Source: Rhodococcus sp. G-MC3 (GTDB taxonomy: Bacteria > Actinomycetota > Actinomycetes > Mycobacteriales > Mycobacteriaceae). From it: 64,000 bases of DNA. Location: NCBI RefSeq assembly GCF_030063335.1, contig NZ_JASISW010000017.1:1-64000 (forward strand), read 5' to 3'. Each line of letters opens with the position of its first letter. Within the stretch, counting starts at the first letter, position 1. Made by a program: the position numbers and the translations under genes. Shown piece after piece: positions 42,877 through 52,293 of this stretch. A model generated the notes under the pieces. That model was given only the letters and a program-made list of their open reading frames with translations. It had not been told where the DNA came from and made no database searches.

Positions 42877-43617
42877 ATGTGCGGACGGTATGCAAGCACC
42901 CAGACCGACAGCGATTTACGCGCGGTGTTCGACATCGCCGAGACGGTGGGCGAGGAGATCCCGCCCGCCTACAACGTGGCACCGACGCAGACCGTGCGGA
43001 CCGTGCTCGAGCGGGCACCGAAAGACGAACCGGACGCAGGTGCCGTCCGCCAGCTCAGGTCGGTACGGTGGGGCCTGATTCCGTCCTGGGCGAAGGACCC
43101 CAAGATCGGCAGCCGAATGATCAATGCGCGCTCCGAGACGATTCTCGAGAAGCCGTCGTTCAAGAAGGCGGCCGCCCGAAGGCGATGCATCGTTCCCGCC
43201 GACGGATATTACGAGTGGGAGAAGCGCGACGGGCAGAAGGTTCCGTACTTCCTGCACGAGGACGTCGACCTGGATCGTTCAGCCGGCTCCACTCCTGCCG
43301 TGCTGGCCATGGCTGGGCTGTACGAGCTGTGGCGTGATCCAACCAAAGGGGACGACGACGATGACCGCTGGGTGTGGTCGGTGACGGTGTTGACGGCCCC
43401 GGCCGCGGACGCGCTCGGCCACATCCACGACCGTTCTCCGGTGATCGTGCCGGCGGACATGCGTGATCACTGGCTCGATCCGACTGTTACGTCGATCGAA
43501 TCCGTGCAGCAGATGCTGGCGGACATTCCCGAGCCCCATCTGGTTCCGTACGAAGTCAGCACCGCCGTCAACAGTGTCCGAAACGACTTCGCCGACCTAC
43601 TGCTCCCCGTCAGCTAG
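42877..43617 (+). CDS. SRAP family protein (HMCES/YedK type), 246 aa
   Basis: The start must be ATG 42877, because the family's catalytic cysteine is residue 2 (MCGRYAS). The other hallmarks follow: YNVAPTQ near 38, INARSET near 87, CIVPADGYYEW near 107 and a histidine in LGHIHDRSPVIV near 187. The enzyme crosslinks to abasic sites in single-stranded DNA and shields them. The long in-frame stretch upstream of 42877 lies under the transaminase and is not used. It converges with the small gene ending at 43614, overlapping by four bases. Confidence 0.92.
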   Translation: MCGRYASTQTDSDLRAVFDIAETVGEEIPPAYNVAPTQTVRTVLERAPKDEPDAGAVRQLRSVRWGLIPSWAKDPKIGSRMINARSETILEKPSFKKAAARRRCIVPADGYYEWEKRDGQKVPYFLHEDVDLDRSAGSTPAVLAMAGLYELWRDPTKGDDDDDRWVWSVTVLTAPAADALGHIHDRSPVIVPADMRDHWLDPTVTSIESVQQMLADIPEPHLVPYEVSTAVNSVRNDFADLLLPVS

Positions 43618-43841
43618 CGAAGCCGCCGCGCGCACACCGCCCGCATCTTCTCGCGCGTCGTCTCGTCCAGAGCAGCCGAGGCCGGCTCGTCGAGAAGTCG
43701 TCGCAGACGTTCGAAGTACGACCGCGCGCCCAATCCGAACGCGACGTAAATGTCCTCGTCGCTTCCGCCGCCGTAGCCATACCAGGACCTGCCGAAGGCG
43801 AGGATTGCCTCGTCGACGGTGTTCGGTGCGGTTTCACGCAT
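43614..43841 (-). CDS. DUF3263-like small protein, 75 aa
   Basis: I choose ATG 43841, preceded by a GGGGGG run at suitable distance, over one at 43889. The order ILAFGRSWYGYGGGSDEDIY, then FGLGARSYFERLRRLLDEPA and a basic end, parallels DUF3263 proteins of actinobacteria (a helical, probably DNA-binding fold with W-[WY]-x-Y and a Y-[YF] motif). The match is by pattern only. It overlaps the SRAP gene tail to tail by four bases. Confidence 0.6.
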   Translation of the reverse strand: MRETAPNTVDEAILAFGRSWYGYGGGSDEDIYVAFGLGARSYFERLRRLLDEPASAALDETTREKMRAVCARRLR

Positions 43842-44007
43842 TGCTACCCCCCCTGTGGTCCCAACTATCCACGTTCCATCTTCGACCACGTATTTGACTG
43901 CGTGGTGAACGCGGCGTTACGGCGACCGCGCGCCACCCAGCGCTGCCCGGTGCAGCGCCTGACTCGGTGGCGCCGAATCGTCGGTGCCACTGGTTACTGT
44001 GGTCGCC

Positions 44008-45918
44008 ATGACGCGAACCTCGTTGCCCTTCGGTTCCTGGCCTTCTCCGATCTCCGCTGCGGACCTGTCCGCGAGCGGGCATCCCGTGGAGGCCGGCCGT
44101 TTCGTCGGCGACGAGATCTGGTGGTCGGAGCTCCGTCCGACCGAGAACGGCAGGACCGCGGTGTGCCGGTACCGCGGCGACGTCGTGGAGACGCTCCTGA
44201 CCACGCCGTCCAACGCGCGCTCGAGGGTGCACGAGTACGGCGGAGGAGCGTGGACGGCAACACCCGACGGCCGAATCGTCTTCGCGGAGTTCTCGGATCA
44301 GCGCGTGTACGTCACATCACCGGGTCGAACGCCCGTCCCGCTGACGCCGAAACCCGAGAGCGCGTCGTCGGTTCGCTTCGGCGAGCTGTCGATCGTCGGT
44401 GACGACGTGCTGGCGGTGCGGGAAATTCACGACGGCTCGGAGGTCGCCCGCGACATCTGTGTCATCGCGCTCGATGGAAGCGGTGTGCGATCACTGGTGT
44501 CCGGGTCGCAATTTCTTGCCTATCCGCGACTGTCTCCCGATGGCTCCAAGCTTGCCTGGATCGCGTGGGATCACCCGCAGATGCCCTGGGACGGAACCGA
44601 ACTGCGCGTCGCCGATCTGGCCGGCGGAACGTGGAAGACTGTACTGGGCGGGACCGAGGAATCGGTGCTTCAGCCGGAATGGATCGACGACGAGTCCCTG
44701 TACGTCATCAGCGACCGCACGGGATGGTGGAACATCTACCGGGCCGGCGTCGATGGAACCGTCTCGCCGTTGCATGCGGCCGAAGCGGACTTTGGTGCGC
44801 CTCTGTGGCAACTCGGCGCTCGGTGGTATTCGGTTCTCGACGACGGAAAGCTCTTGACCGTACGCACTTTCGGGGTCGACACGCTCGGCGTACTCGACCC
44901 GTCGAGCGGCGTATTGGAGGACGTCGATCTCGGCGGGCTCACGTCGGTGTCGCTCGGTGGGCGCAAGGGTTCGACGGTGTTGTTGAAAGCCGGTGGCGCG
45001 CAAAGTCCCAGTGGGCTTCGGCTTCTCGACCTCGCCACTGGGCAACTCACCGACATTCGCTCCGGGCTCGAAGCAGTCCCCGACGCGGACTACCTCCCGC
45101 AGGGCAAACCGATGACATTTCACGGAGCGGAGCGTGAGGTCCACGCCATCGCCTACGCGCCTCGAAACCCCGAGTATCAGGGCCTGGACGGTGAACTGCC
45201 TCCGTACGTTGCGTTCGTGCACGGCGGTCCGACAGCCCACGTCGCACCGGCGCTCAATCCGGTCTTCGCGTATTTCACCAGCCGGGGCATCGGCGTCGTC
45301 GACGTCAACTACGGAGGGTCGAGCGGCTACGGTCGCGAATATCGCAACCGGTTGCGAGGGCAATGGGGAATAGTCGACGTCGAAGACACCGTCGCTGCTG
45401 TGCAGGGACTCGCGAACGCCGGTCTTGCCGATCCGGCTCGTCTGGCGATCGAGGGAGGGTCGGCTGGTGGGTGGACAGTGCTGGCGGCATTGACCTCCTC
45501 CGATGTGTTCGCCTGTGGTGCTTCGTATTACGGCGTCGCCGAGTTGGAGCTGTTCGTCGCGGAAACCCATGACTTCGAATCCCGCTACATCGACGGGCTG
45601 ATCGGCCCCCTCCCCGAAGCCCTCGACCTGTACCGAACCCGAGCGCCGGTCAACAATGTCGACGGTTTGTCGTGTCCCGTTCTGCTGCTGCAGGGCCTCT
45701 CGGATCCGATCGTGCCGCCGTCGCAGGCCGAGCGGTTCCGTGACGCAATGGTACGCAAAGGGATTCCGCACGCGTACCTGGCGTACGAGGGGGAGTCGCA
45801 CGGATTCCGGAAGTTGGAAACACAGGTGAACGCGCGCGAATCCGAGCTCTCCTTCTATGGTCAGGTCCTCGGTTTCACCCCTCCCGGGATTCCGAAGCTC
45901 GAGCTCTGGACCCCGTGA
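44008..45918 (+). CDS. S9 family prolyl oligopeptidase-type peptidase, 636 aa
   Basis: It begins at ATG 44008. A beta-propeller (about 40-370) with repeated W-x-D-x-L/I blades precedes an alpha/beta-hydrolase domain. The triad is Ser485 in EGGSAGGW, Asp566 in LQGLSDPIVPP and His598 in GESHGF. The family cleaves small peptides or acylpeptides in the cytosol; no signal peptide is present. Length is typical for dipeptidyl-aminopeptidase/acylaminoacyl-peptidase relatives. Confidence 0.9.
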   Translation: MTRTSLPFGSWPSPISAADLSASGHPVEAGRFVGDEIWWSELRPTENGRTAVCRYRGDVVETLLTTPSNARSRVHEYGGGAWTATPDGRIVFAEFSDQRVYVTSPGRTPVPLTPKPESASSVRFGELSIVGDDVLAVREIHDGSEVARDICVIALDGSGVRSLVSGSQFLAYPRLSPDGSKLAWIAWDHPQMPWDGTELRVADLAGGTWKTVLGGTEESVLQPEWIDDESLYVISDRTGWWNIYRAGVDGTVSPLHAAEADFGAPLWQLGARWYSVLDDGKLLTVRTFGVDTLGVLDPSSGVLEDVDLGGLTSVSLGGRKGSTVLLKAGGAQSPSGLRLLDLATGQLTDIRSGLEAVPDADYLPQGKPMTFHGAEREVHAIAYAPRNPEYQGLDGELPPYVAFVHGGPTAHVAPALNPVFAYFTSRGIGVVDVNYGGSSGYGREYRNRLRGQWGIVDVEDTVAAVQGLANAGLADPARLAIEGGSAGGWTVLAALTSSDVFACGASYYGVAELELFVAETHDFESRYIDGLIGPLPEALDLYRTRAPVNNVDGLSCPVLLLQGLSDPIVPPSQAERFRDAMVRKGIPHAYLAYEGESHGFRKLETQVNARESELSFYGQVLGFTPPGIPKLELWTP

Positions 45919-46230
45919 CACGTTCCGATCCGCCGTCTATGAAGTTCGCGAGCCGACGGCCGCGCGATTGTCGGGGTGCTTCGGACAAGCATCGTGCACC
46001 TCGAGAAGGTATTCGAGGGCGAGTCCTGTGGTTCAAGCAGTGAAATTTGCTGCACACCGGCATTGTCGAATGGTTGTGAGCTGGCGAGGTCGGCGATCGT
46101 TCTCGCAATCGACGTGGGTGGTAGTGCTGCTGCGGCGGGGCGAGAGCTCAGGACCGAGCACCTCCTTCAACGACTTCGCGCCCCGGCTCTGAAGTGAGCG
46201 GGGGCGCGAAGTCGGCGAAAGAGTGCGAGG
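45919..46230. other. 312-base interval without a gene, containing a terminator
   Basis: Apart from the stem-loop at 46171-46214 I see no coding sequence with support in this gap between the convergent S9 peptidase and Fe-S reductase genes. Confidence 0.5.
46171..46214. terminator. stem-loop with 14-bp perfect arms
   Basis: CGACTTCGCGCCCC (46171-46184) pairs exactly with 46201-46214 around a 16-base loop. It stands between convergent genes, 17 bases beyond the end of the Fe-S reductase. Confidence 0.8.
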
Positions 46231-49200
46231 TTACTTCCGTCTACCCGGAACCTTTGCTCCTGGAGCGAATCCCAGCCCACCAGCCTTCGGAGTCGGTGGC
46301 TTACGAGCATCGGAGCTGTCCGAGCCGCCGGATTCGTTCGTAACCGGTGCCTCAGCCTCGGCAGGTGCCTCAGCCTCGGCAGGTGCCTCCGACTCGGACG
46401 GTGCCTCAGCCTCGGCAGGTGCCTTTGACTCGGCAGGTGGCTCGGCAGGTGCAGCAGCCTGACCCGGAGTACGTGTACCTGGCTTCTTGAACCCCGACTT
46501 CACAGCGAGGCCCTTGGGCTTGACCGTCGGCGTGGACACCTCGGCCTCAGGGGAGGCGTCAGTGGTCGGCTCTGCAGGCGTCTCCACTGCATCAGGAGCT
46601 TCCGACTTGGGAGACTCTGCCGGTTCAGCAGCAGCAGCAGCGGCCGTCTTGGCGGGAGCGGCCGGATTGCCGGGTGCTTTGGCGCCTGGCTTCTTGAAGC
46701 CGGACTTCATTGCCAGACCCTTGGGCTTGACCGTCGGCAGGGATTCCGACGCAGCACTTGCGGTGTCGCCTGCAGGTGTCTTGGCCTCTGCAGGTTCGGC
46801 AGCAGATGCCTCGGCCTCAGCCGGCTCAGCGGCCGACGGCTTACCGGGTGCCTTGGCGCCTGGCTTCTTGAAGCCGGACTTCACAGCTAGGCCCTTGGGC
46901 TTGACGGACGGTGTCGATTCGGATGCTTCCGCAGGAGCGGCTTCCTCCGCCGGCTTCGGTGCTGGCGCACCGGGAGCCTTCGCACCACCGGGAGCCTTGC
47001 CCTTGAGCGAGAGCCCCTTGGCGCCCGGAGCCTTTGCGCCACCGGCCAAACCAAGCCCCTTGGGCTTGGCGGCAGCTTCGGGAGCAGCCTCTTCCGCTGA
47101 TTCTGCAGGCTTCGCAGCTCCCGGTGCTTTCGCGAGACCCTTCATCTTCAAGCCGCCGGCCTTGGGGGCTGGTGCAGCGGGAGCTGACTTGGCCTCTGCA
47201 GGCTCTTCGACCGGCTCGATGCGTTCGGCCTCTTCGACCTCCATGGCTTCTTCGGTCGCGAGTTTCTCCTCCGGAGTGAGCTCACGCGGAACGACCTTGA
47301 TGTTCGCCGCGAGCACCGAAGACTCGACCCGAGTGATGGACTCGAGCATCAGCTGCGAGACATCGACTACCTCGACGCCTTCGTGTGCGCCGCCCTCCTG
47401 ACGTGCCGTCACACCGTCGGTCAGCATGACGCGGCAGAAGGGGCAACCCGTGGCGATCTTTTTGGGGTTGGTGGCGAGCGCTTCGTCGACCCGGTCGATG
47501 TTGATGCGCTTGCCGATGTTCTCTTCCATCCACATGCGTGCGCCACCGGCACCACAGCACATCGACCGCTCGCCGTGACGCGGCATTTCTTTCAGATTGG
47601 AGCCCGACGCGGCCATGAGCTCGCGGGGAGCGTCGTAGACCTTGTTGTGACGGCCGAGGTAGCACGGGTCGTGGTAAGTGATGTCCTGGCTGACCGAGGC
47701 CACCGGGATCAGCTTCTTCTGACGGACGAGACGGTTGAGCAGCTGGGTGTGGTGAACCACCTCGTAGTCGCCACCGACCTGCGGGTACTCGTTGCCGAGC
47801 GCGTTGAAGCAGTGCGCACAGGTGACGACGATCTTCCGCTTCTTCTGCTCGATACCCTCGAACACGCTGTTCAGAGTCTCGATGTTCTGCTGCGCGAGCT
47901 GCTGGAACAGGAATTCATTGCCGGCACGACGAGCGGAGTCGCCAGTGCAGGTCTCGTCGGCGCCGAGCACCATGAACTTGACGCCCGCGGTCGCGAGCAG
48001 TTCCGCAACGGCCTTGGTGGTTTTCTTCGCGCGGTCCTCGTAGGCGCCGGCGCAGCCGACCCAGAACAGGTACTCGTAGTCACGGAACGAATCGGCGTCC
48101 TGTCCGAAGACCGGGATGTCGAATTCCATCTCCTTTATCCAGTTGAGACGGTCCTTCGAGTTCTGACCCCAGGGGTTGCCCTTGTTCTCGAGGTTCTTGA
48201 ACAGTCCCGCGAGTTCGGACGGGAACTCCGATTCGATGAGGACCTGGTACCGACGCATGTCGATGATGTGGTCGACGTGTTCGATATCCACCGGGCACTG
48301 TTCGACGCAGGCGCCGCAGGTGGTGCAGCTCCACAGGACCTCGGGATCGATGATGCCGCCATCGATGGCGTCGGCGACGAGCTTGCGATCGGCCTCGTCA
48401 CGCGCGGCCTGCGGGATGGCGTCGAGCTTCTTCTGATCAACGTTGCCTTCGGCGTCGACGAGGCCTATCTCGTCGCCGCCCAGGTCTTTTTTGCCACCTG
48501 CGAGCAGGTACGGCGCCTTGGCGTGACTGTGGTCGCGCAGCGACATGATGAGAAGTTTCGGGGACAGCGGCTTACCGGTGTTCCATGCAGGGCACTGCGA
48601 TTGGCAGCGGCCGCACTCGGTGCAGGTGCTGAAATCGAGCCAGCCCTTCCAGCTGAAGTCCTCGACCTTGCCTGCGCCGAACGCGTCGACATCCGGGTCG
48701 GCCTCCTCCATCACAAGCACCTTGCCGCCGGACATCATGGGCTTGGCCGGGCCGAGCGCGACGGTGCCGTCGTCCATGCGCTTGAAGTAGATGTTGGGGA
48801 ACGCGGTGAAACGGTGCCACGCGACGCCCCAGTCGATGTTCTGGCCGACCATGTACAGCCAGATCATGCCGGACATCAGCTTGATGAACGCGAACACCGA
48901 GACCAGCTCGACGCTCTCGGGCAGGAGTTTGGCGACGTTCAGGGTGAAGAAGTCGGTCCACGGGTTCGAGTGGCCGTACGTCGCGATCTTGCCGGCCTTC
49001 ACGAAGATCATTCCGAGGCCCTCGACGAGAACGACTGCCTCGACGAAGTAGGCGGCACGGAACCGGGAGCCACCGAAGCGGGACATCCGCTCGGGCTTGC
49101 GTGGGTGGTTGAGCTGACGGATCACGATGAGCGTGACAATGCCGAGGACGGTTCCGATGCCGAGTAGCTCGTCCATCAGGTGATAGATGGCCCAGTCGCC

Positions 49201-49515
49201 GAAGATCGGCCAGTGGAACTCGGGGTTGAACGTCTGCCCGTATGCCTCGAACCAGAGGATCGCTCCGGCCATGAAGCCGATCATGACCAGCCAGTGGGCC
49301 CAACCGACAGTGCGGAACTTGACCATCTTGGTGTGGGCGAGAAACTCGACGGTCATCTGCTTGAAGCGAGGGATGATCGGGCGCCAACGGTCCGGTGCAG
49401 GCTGTCCGAGGCGGATGATATTGAACATCCGCAGGCCACCACGGATGAAGGAGAACCAACAGACGAGGCTCAGAAGCGCACCGACCGTGCCCAACGTGAT
49501 CGTCAGGGCGTTCAT
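46231..49515 (-). CDS. membrane Fe-S oxidoreductase (Rv0338c-like) with long repetitive tail, 1094 aa
   Basis: AAAGG precedes ATG 49515. Five or six N-terminal helices (about 1-240) with histidines suggest a heme-b-binding, nitrate-reductase-gamma-like domain. Two [4Fe-4S] motifs follow (CTECGRCQSQCP near 295, CTTCGACVEQCP near 396), then two cysteine-rich CCG-type domains (GCAGAYED, VTCAHCF, HDPCYLGRHN, MCCGAGG, GCPFC). This is the plan of Rv0338c. From about residue 770 a 320-residue Ala/Pro/Lys-rich tail repeats KPKGLAVKSGFKKPGAK-type units three times and shorter KGL/PGA units between. It probably passes electrons from the membrane quinone pool to an unknown acceptor, or the reverse. Confidence 0.88.
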   Translation of the reverse strand: MNALTITLGTVGALLSLVCWFSFIRGGLRMFNIIRLGQPAPDRWRPIIPRFKQMTVEFLAHTKMVKFRTVGWAHWLVMIGFMAGAILWFEAYGQTFNPEFHWPIFGDWAIYHLMDELLGIGTVLGIVTLIVIRQLNHPRKPERMSRFGGSRFRAAYFVEAVVLVEGLGMIFVKAGKIATYGHSNPWTDFFTLNVAKLLPESVELVSVFAFIKLMSGMIWLYMVGQNIDWGVAWHRFTAFPNIYFKRMDDGTVALGPAKPMMSGGKVLVMEEADPDVDAFGAGKVEDFSWKGWLDFSTCTECGRCQSQCPAWNTGKPLSPKLLIMSLRDHSHAKAPYLLAGGKKDLGGDEIGLVDAEGNVDQKKLDAIPQAARDEADRKLVADAIDGGIIDPEVLWSCTTCGACVEQCPVDIEHVDHIIDMRRYQVLIESEFPSELAGLFKNLENKGNPWGQNSKDRLNWIKEMEFDIPVFGQDADSFRDYEYLFWVGCAGAYEDRAKKTTKAVAELLATAGVKFMVLGADETCTGDSARRAGNEFLFQQLAQQNIETLNSVFEGIEQKKRKIVVTCAHCFNALGNEYPQVGGDYEVVHHTQLLNRLVRQKKLIPVASVSQDITYHDPCYLGRHNKVYDAPRELMAASGSNLKEMPRHGERSMCCGAGGARMWMEENIGKRINIDRVDEALATNPKKIATGCPFCRVMLTDGVTARQEGGAHEGVEVVDVSQLMLESITRVESSVLAANIKVVPRELTPEEKLATEEAMEVEEAERIEPVEEPAEAKSAPAAPAPKAGGLKMKGLAKAPGAAKPAESAEEAAPEAAAKPKGLGLAGGAKAPGAKGLSLKGKAPGGAKAPGAPAPKPAEEAAPAEASESTPSVKPKGLAVKSGFKKPGAKAPGKPSAAEPAEAEASAAEPAEAKTPAGDTASAASESLPTVKPKGLAMKSGFKKPGAKAPGNPAAPAKTAAAAAAEPAESPKSEAPDAVETPAEPTTDASPEAEVSTPTVKPKGLAVKSGFKKPGTRTPGQAAAPAEPPAESKAPAEAEAPSESEAPAEAEAPAEAEAPVTNESGGSDSSDARKPPTPKAGGLGFAPGAKVPGRRK

Positions 49516-49579
49516 GTAAGCGGCCTTTCGTTCATTCGGTAGCCGGGGAAGCTACCTCAGGGTCAGCCCGATCAGCCTA

Positions 49580-49608
49580 AGACTAGCCAAGTTACTGGCC
49601 AGTAACAA
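49580..49608 (-). promoter_or_regulatory. promoter with internal 16-bp palindromic operator
   Basis: Read leftward, TTGTTA (49603-49608) and TAGTCT (49580-49585) are spaced by 17 bases. The spacer and -35 hold the perfect palindrome GTTACTGGCCAGTAAC (49591-49606). A dyad in this position is a classic repressor site, of the size and symmetry used by TetR-family proteins. The start of the Fe-S reductase is 65 bases further on. Confidence 0.6.
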
Positions 49609-50027
49609 CTAAGGCAATACCGACGAGTAACTTAACATCGTTAATGGGATCGACCTGCATCGCGGTGGGCTGGACCGGTCAGTAGGTTGCGTCCTGGATG
49701 TCACGTTAGGCGTACCGCTTCAACCGGCCTTCGAGAAGGCAGTCCTAAGTTCTGCGCTTCATGTTCACGAGACGGTCGGGTTTGGTTGCAGCAGGGCTGA
49801 AACTTCGACGGTTGCGCCTTTCCGATTTGTGCTGATAGTCCGGTTTGTGTGGCGGACATCACAGGAGCCCTGGGGCGTCAGGGAGAAGATAACGAATGGT
49901 CCGACCTATGGGTTATGCTGCTGCGGCACCGGCACACTCGTGGATTTGGTCGAGGGTTCATCTGCGTTTGACGGGCTACCTCTGTTCGGCAACTGCCGAG
50001 CTCGACGGCGAGAAACGGAAGATTTAC
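49609..50027. other. non-coding interval upstream of the secreted protein
   Basis: About 420 bases lie between the Fe-S reductase promoter and the secreted-protein start. Open frames here (for example from 49896) lack a ribosome-binding site and have no protein-like features. Nothing else was recognised. Confidence 0.5.
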
Positions 50028-50687
50028 ATGAAACTCAGCAAACTGGTCGTTGCGGCGGCTTTCGTGGCCTCTGCGATGGGTCTGGCCAGCGGCACGGCAT
50101 ATGCAGCTCCCGCCCCTGCGGAACCCTCGGCGAACGAAGAAATTGGTTTCGAGTCGAACGTCGAAGACCGAACGATCGTCACGACGATCGATGCCGGCGT
50201 CTTCAAGGTGGCAGACGACGGCAAGACTGTCGACGTCCTCGACTCGACCGACAATGTCGTCGTGACGCTGCCCCTGTCCTTCAACTTGGGCGGCCTCAAC
50301 TTCCCGTACGAGCAGAACGTCGACAACGACGGCAAGACGCTTCGTCTGGTCCCGCAGCTCGATCTGACCAAGGCGTCGGCGAACTCGCGCAGCCTCGGTG
50401 CAACTCCGGTTGCTTCGCCTGCAGAGAATATGATGGCGCAGGACAATTTCGTCTCGCAGCTGGGACTCGCCACTGCTATTGGTAGCTTGAGCGGAACCAT
50501 CGTCGGCGCGACCATCGGCTGCATTGTGACCCTGCCTGCAGCATGTATCGGCGGCCTGGTGACCGGAGCAGGCGTCGGTGGAGTTGTCGGCACGATCCTT
50601 GCCGGAGGCCCGACGCTCGTCGTTGCGGGAATCGACCTTCTCAACACCTTGAACGCACCTGCAGGAACGACGCAGTACGGGAAATAG
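50028..50687 (+). CDS. secreted protein with glycine-zipper-like C-terminus, 219 aa
   Basis: The start is ATG 50028, where a clean signal peptide begins (MKLSKLVVAAAFVASAMGLA, with probable cleavage after AYA). A longer frame from 49896 would bury the signal and is rejected. The mature N-terminal domain (about 38-120) is a beta-rich unit with repeated short strands (DDGKTVDVLDSTDNVVVTLP). The C-terminal 75 residues are very hydrophobic with GxxxG spacing (LSGTIVGATIGCIV and on, with two cysteines), suggesting membrane insertion or pore-like assembly. The two-part plan is one I associate with small Rhodococcus/Gordonia exported proteins (possibly DUF8020). Function unknown. Confidence 0.75.
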   Translation: MKLSKLVVAAAFVASAMGLASGTAYAAPAPAEPSANEEIGFESNVEDRTIVTTIDAGVFKVADDGKTVDVLDSTDNVVVTLPLSFNLGGLNFPYEQNVDNDGKTLRLVPQLDLTKASANSRSLGATPVASPAENMMAQDNFVSQLGLATAIGSLSGTIVGATIGCIVTLPAACIGGLVTGAGVGGVVGTILAGGPTLVVAGIDLLNTLNAPAGTTQYGK

Positions 50688-50699
50688 ACCATAGCTACA

Positions 50700-50744
50700 A
50701 CGCTCACAGGCCCGTCTCCGGTTCGGAGGCGGGCCTGTGAGCGT
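50700..50744. terminator. near-perfect 21-bp stem-loop with 3-base loop
   Basis: Arms 50700-50720 and 50724-50744 pair with a single G-U wobble around GTT. It begins 13 bases after the stop codon of the secreted-protein gene and is the strongest hairpin in the window. Confidence 0.85.
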
Positions 50745-50848
50745 GTTCAGTCGGAAAGCAGGCAGTCGGGCATCAGCTGATCGAGTGATTCGCCGATGAT
50801 CGCGTTCACCCGAGGTTGGATGAGATTCTGCGCCAGACGAATACAGAA

Positions 50849-50886
50849 CAATGGCCCACCGTGTCCGGAGACGCGATGGGCCATTG
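50849..50886. terminator. stem-loop after the S1 protease gene
   Basis: CAATGGCCCA (50849-50858) pairs perfectly with 50877-50886 around an 18-base loop, 15 bases beyond the protease stop codon in the leftward direction. Confidence 0.7.
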
Positions 50887-50900
50887 TGCACACAAGTGGC

Positions 50901-52217
50901 TCAGCTGACAGGGGCCGTTCGAAGCGTCGCACCCGTCTCGGATGCGACCTGTCCGATCGGGATGCCCAGGCTTGCGGTCCCCCCGAACTGAGCGAGCGCG
51001 AGGTTGGCCTCGGTGCAGTCGGGAGCGCCACCACTGTTGGATCCGCTGGTGATTCCGAGTGCGAGTGTGCCGGTGACGATTGCCCCGCCGCTGTCGCCCG
51101 CAAGGGTGCAGGCGGTGCTGGCGAATCCTCGGACAGTTCGGCTCGAACCGTCATCCATGTACAGCTGAGTCTCGACGCGTTCGGCAGCGACGACTCCACA
51201 AGTGAACGACGAGGACTGCCCCGACTTGCATACGGGTGCGCCGACGACCGGCGAGGCGGTACCCGTGATGGTGACGGTGCTGCCGTTCGCGCCACGGACG
51301 GTAGGGCGGTCCAGGCCGGAGGACGTGCCCGTCTCGTTCAGTGAGATGACCGACCAGTCGAGGCCGCTGGGGGATCCGAGGCTGGAGCGGTCGAACGTAC
51401 CGATCTGGGCGCTGCCCTGGACGTTCGCCGGATCGGGCAGGTACACGGGGGCTCCGCCAGCGCCGGTCTCGGCATTCGGATTGCAGTGTCCTGCACTGAG
51501 ATTGACCGGGTTACCGGATCCGTCGGTGGCGTTGAAGCCGAACGAGCAGACGCTGATGTCGGTGGACGGGGTATCCGCAATGGCGTTGCGTGTGGTGACG
51601 TAGGTGTCGCCGCCCATCGGTGACGGATCGACGGGCTTTGGCGCGCCGGGGGAGAGGATGACTTTCAGGTTGGCGAGCAACGTCGGAAGATTGAGGGCGC
51701 TTCCGATCGGACTGTTGACGACGTCGATGACTATCTGGTTGTCCAAAATGTCGATCGAAGTTCCGTTCACCTGGCTTGCGACCTCACGAGGAAGCGACGA
51801 GATCCATGCATTGAGATCGGCGAGCGACTTTTCCAGACCGTCGGCGGACACTGGCGCGTGTGCGGTGCCGTAGCCATCCTTGGCGACGGCCTGAGCAGCG
51901 TCTTCGGACGTGACGGCGACGACGGCTTTGCCGTCGGGCCCGATCCAGGCGCCTGCGAAGTCGGACGGCCTGGATGCGCGGAAATCGGAGGCATACGTCG
52001 AGAGTTCTTGCGCGCGCGCAGCTCGATCGAGGTATTCCTGCGGTGAGATTTTCAGATCGCGAACAACAGCATCGGCCAGTTCGCGGGGAAGCTCTTCCGC
52101 CGCACTCTGATTGACGCTTGGATCAGGGTCTGCCGACGCGGGGGCCGAGAAGATACCGAAGAACAGAAACGCCGTCGAACAGATCACTGCTGCGCGCAGT
52201 GCCCCCGTGTTACGCAT
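50901..52217 (-). CDS. secreted S1 family serine protease with propeptide, 438 aa
   Basis: A signal peptide (residues 1-29, ending ASA) and a propeptide of about 170 residues precede a chymotrypsin-fold domain. Catalytic residues are His244 in LSAGHC, Asp287 in GLDWSVI and Ser376 in LAGDSGGA. Cysteine pairs around them (Cys224/245, 330/340, 370/401) fit disulfides of streptogrisin/alpha-lytic-type proteases. It should be exported and self-activated outside the membrane. The target is unknown; it lies between the secreted protein and the ini-type operon. Confidence 0.9.
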   Translation of the reverse strand: MRNTGALRAAVICSTAFLFFGIFSAPASADPDPSVNQSAAEELPRELADAVVRDLKISPQEYLDRAARAQELSTYASDFRASRPSDFAGAWIGPDGKAVVAVTSEDAAQAVAKDGYGTAHAPVSADGLEKSLADLNAWISSLPREVASQVNGTSIDILDNQIVIDVVNSPIGSALNLPTLLANLKVILSPGAPKPVDPSPMGGDTYVTTRNAIADTPSTDISVCSFGFNATDGSGNPVNLSAGHCNPNAETGAGGAPVYLPDPANVQGSAQIGTFDRSSLGSPSGLDWSVISLNETGTSSGLDRPTVRGANGSTVTITGTASPVVGAPVCKSGQSSSFTCGVVAAERVETQLYMDDGSSRTVRGFASTACTLAGDSGGAIVTGTLALGITSGSNSGGAPDCTEANLALAQFGGTASLGIPIGQVASETGATLRTAPVS

Positions 52218-52293
52218 GAAATCCCTTCATCGGGTGCTGAGCATCAGCGCCTCACCTTAGGGCATGAGAGCTGAGAATCGACTAAGAGCCTGT

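Noticed and set aside
47383..49167. Rightward 594-codon open frame opposite the Fe-S reductase
   Set aside because: Antisense to conserved ferredoxin and CCG motifs; no start signal and no family features.
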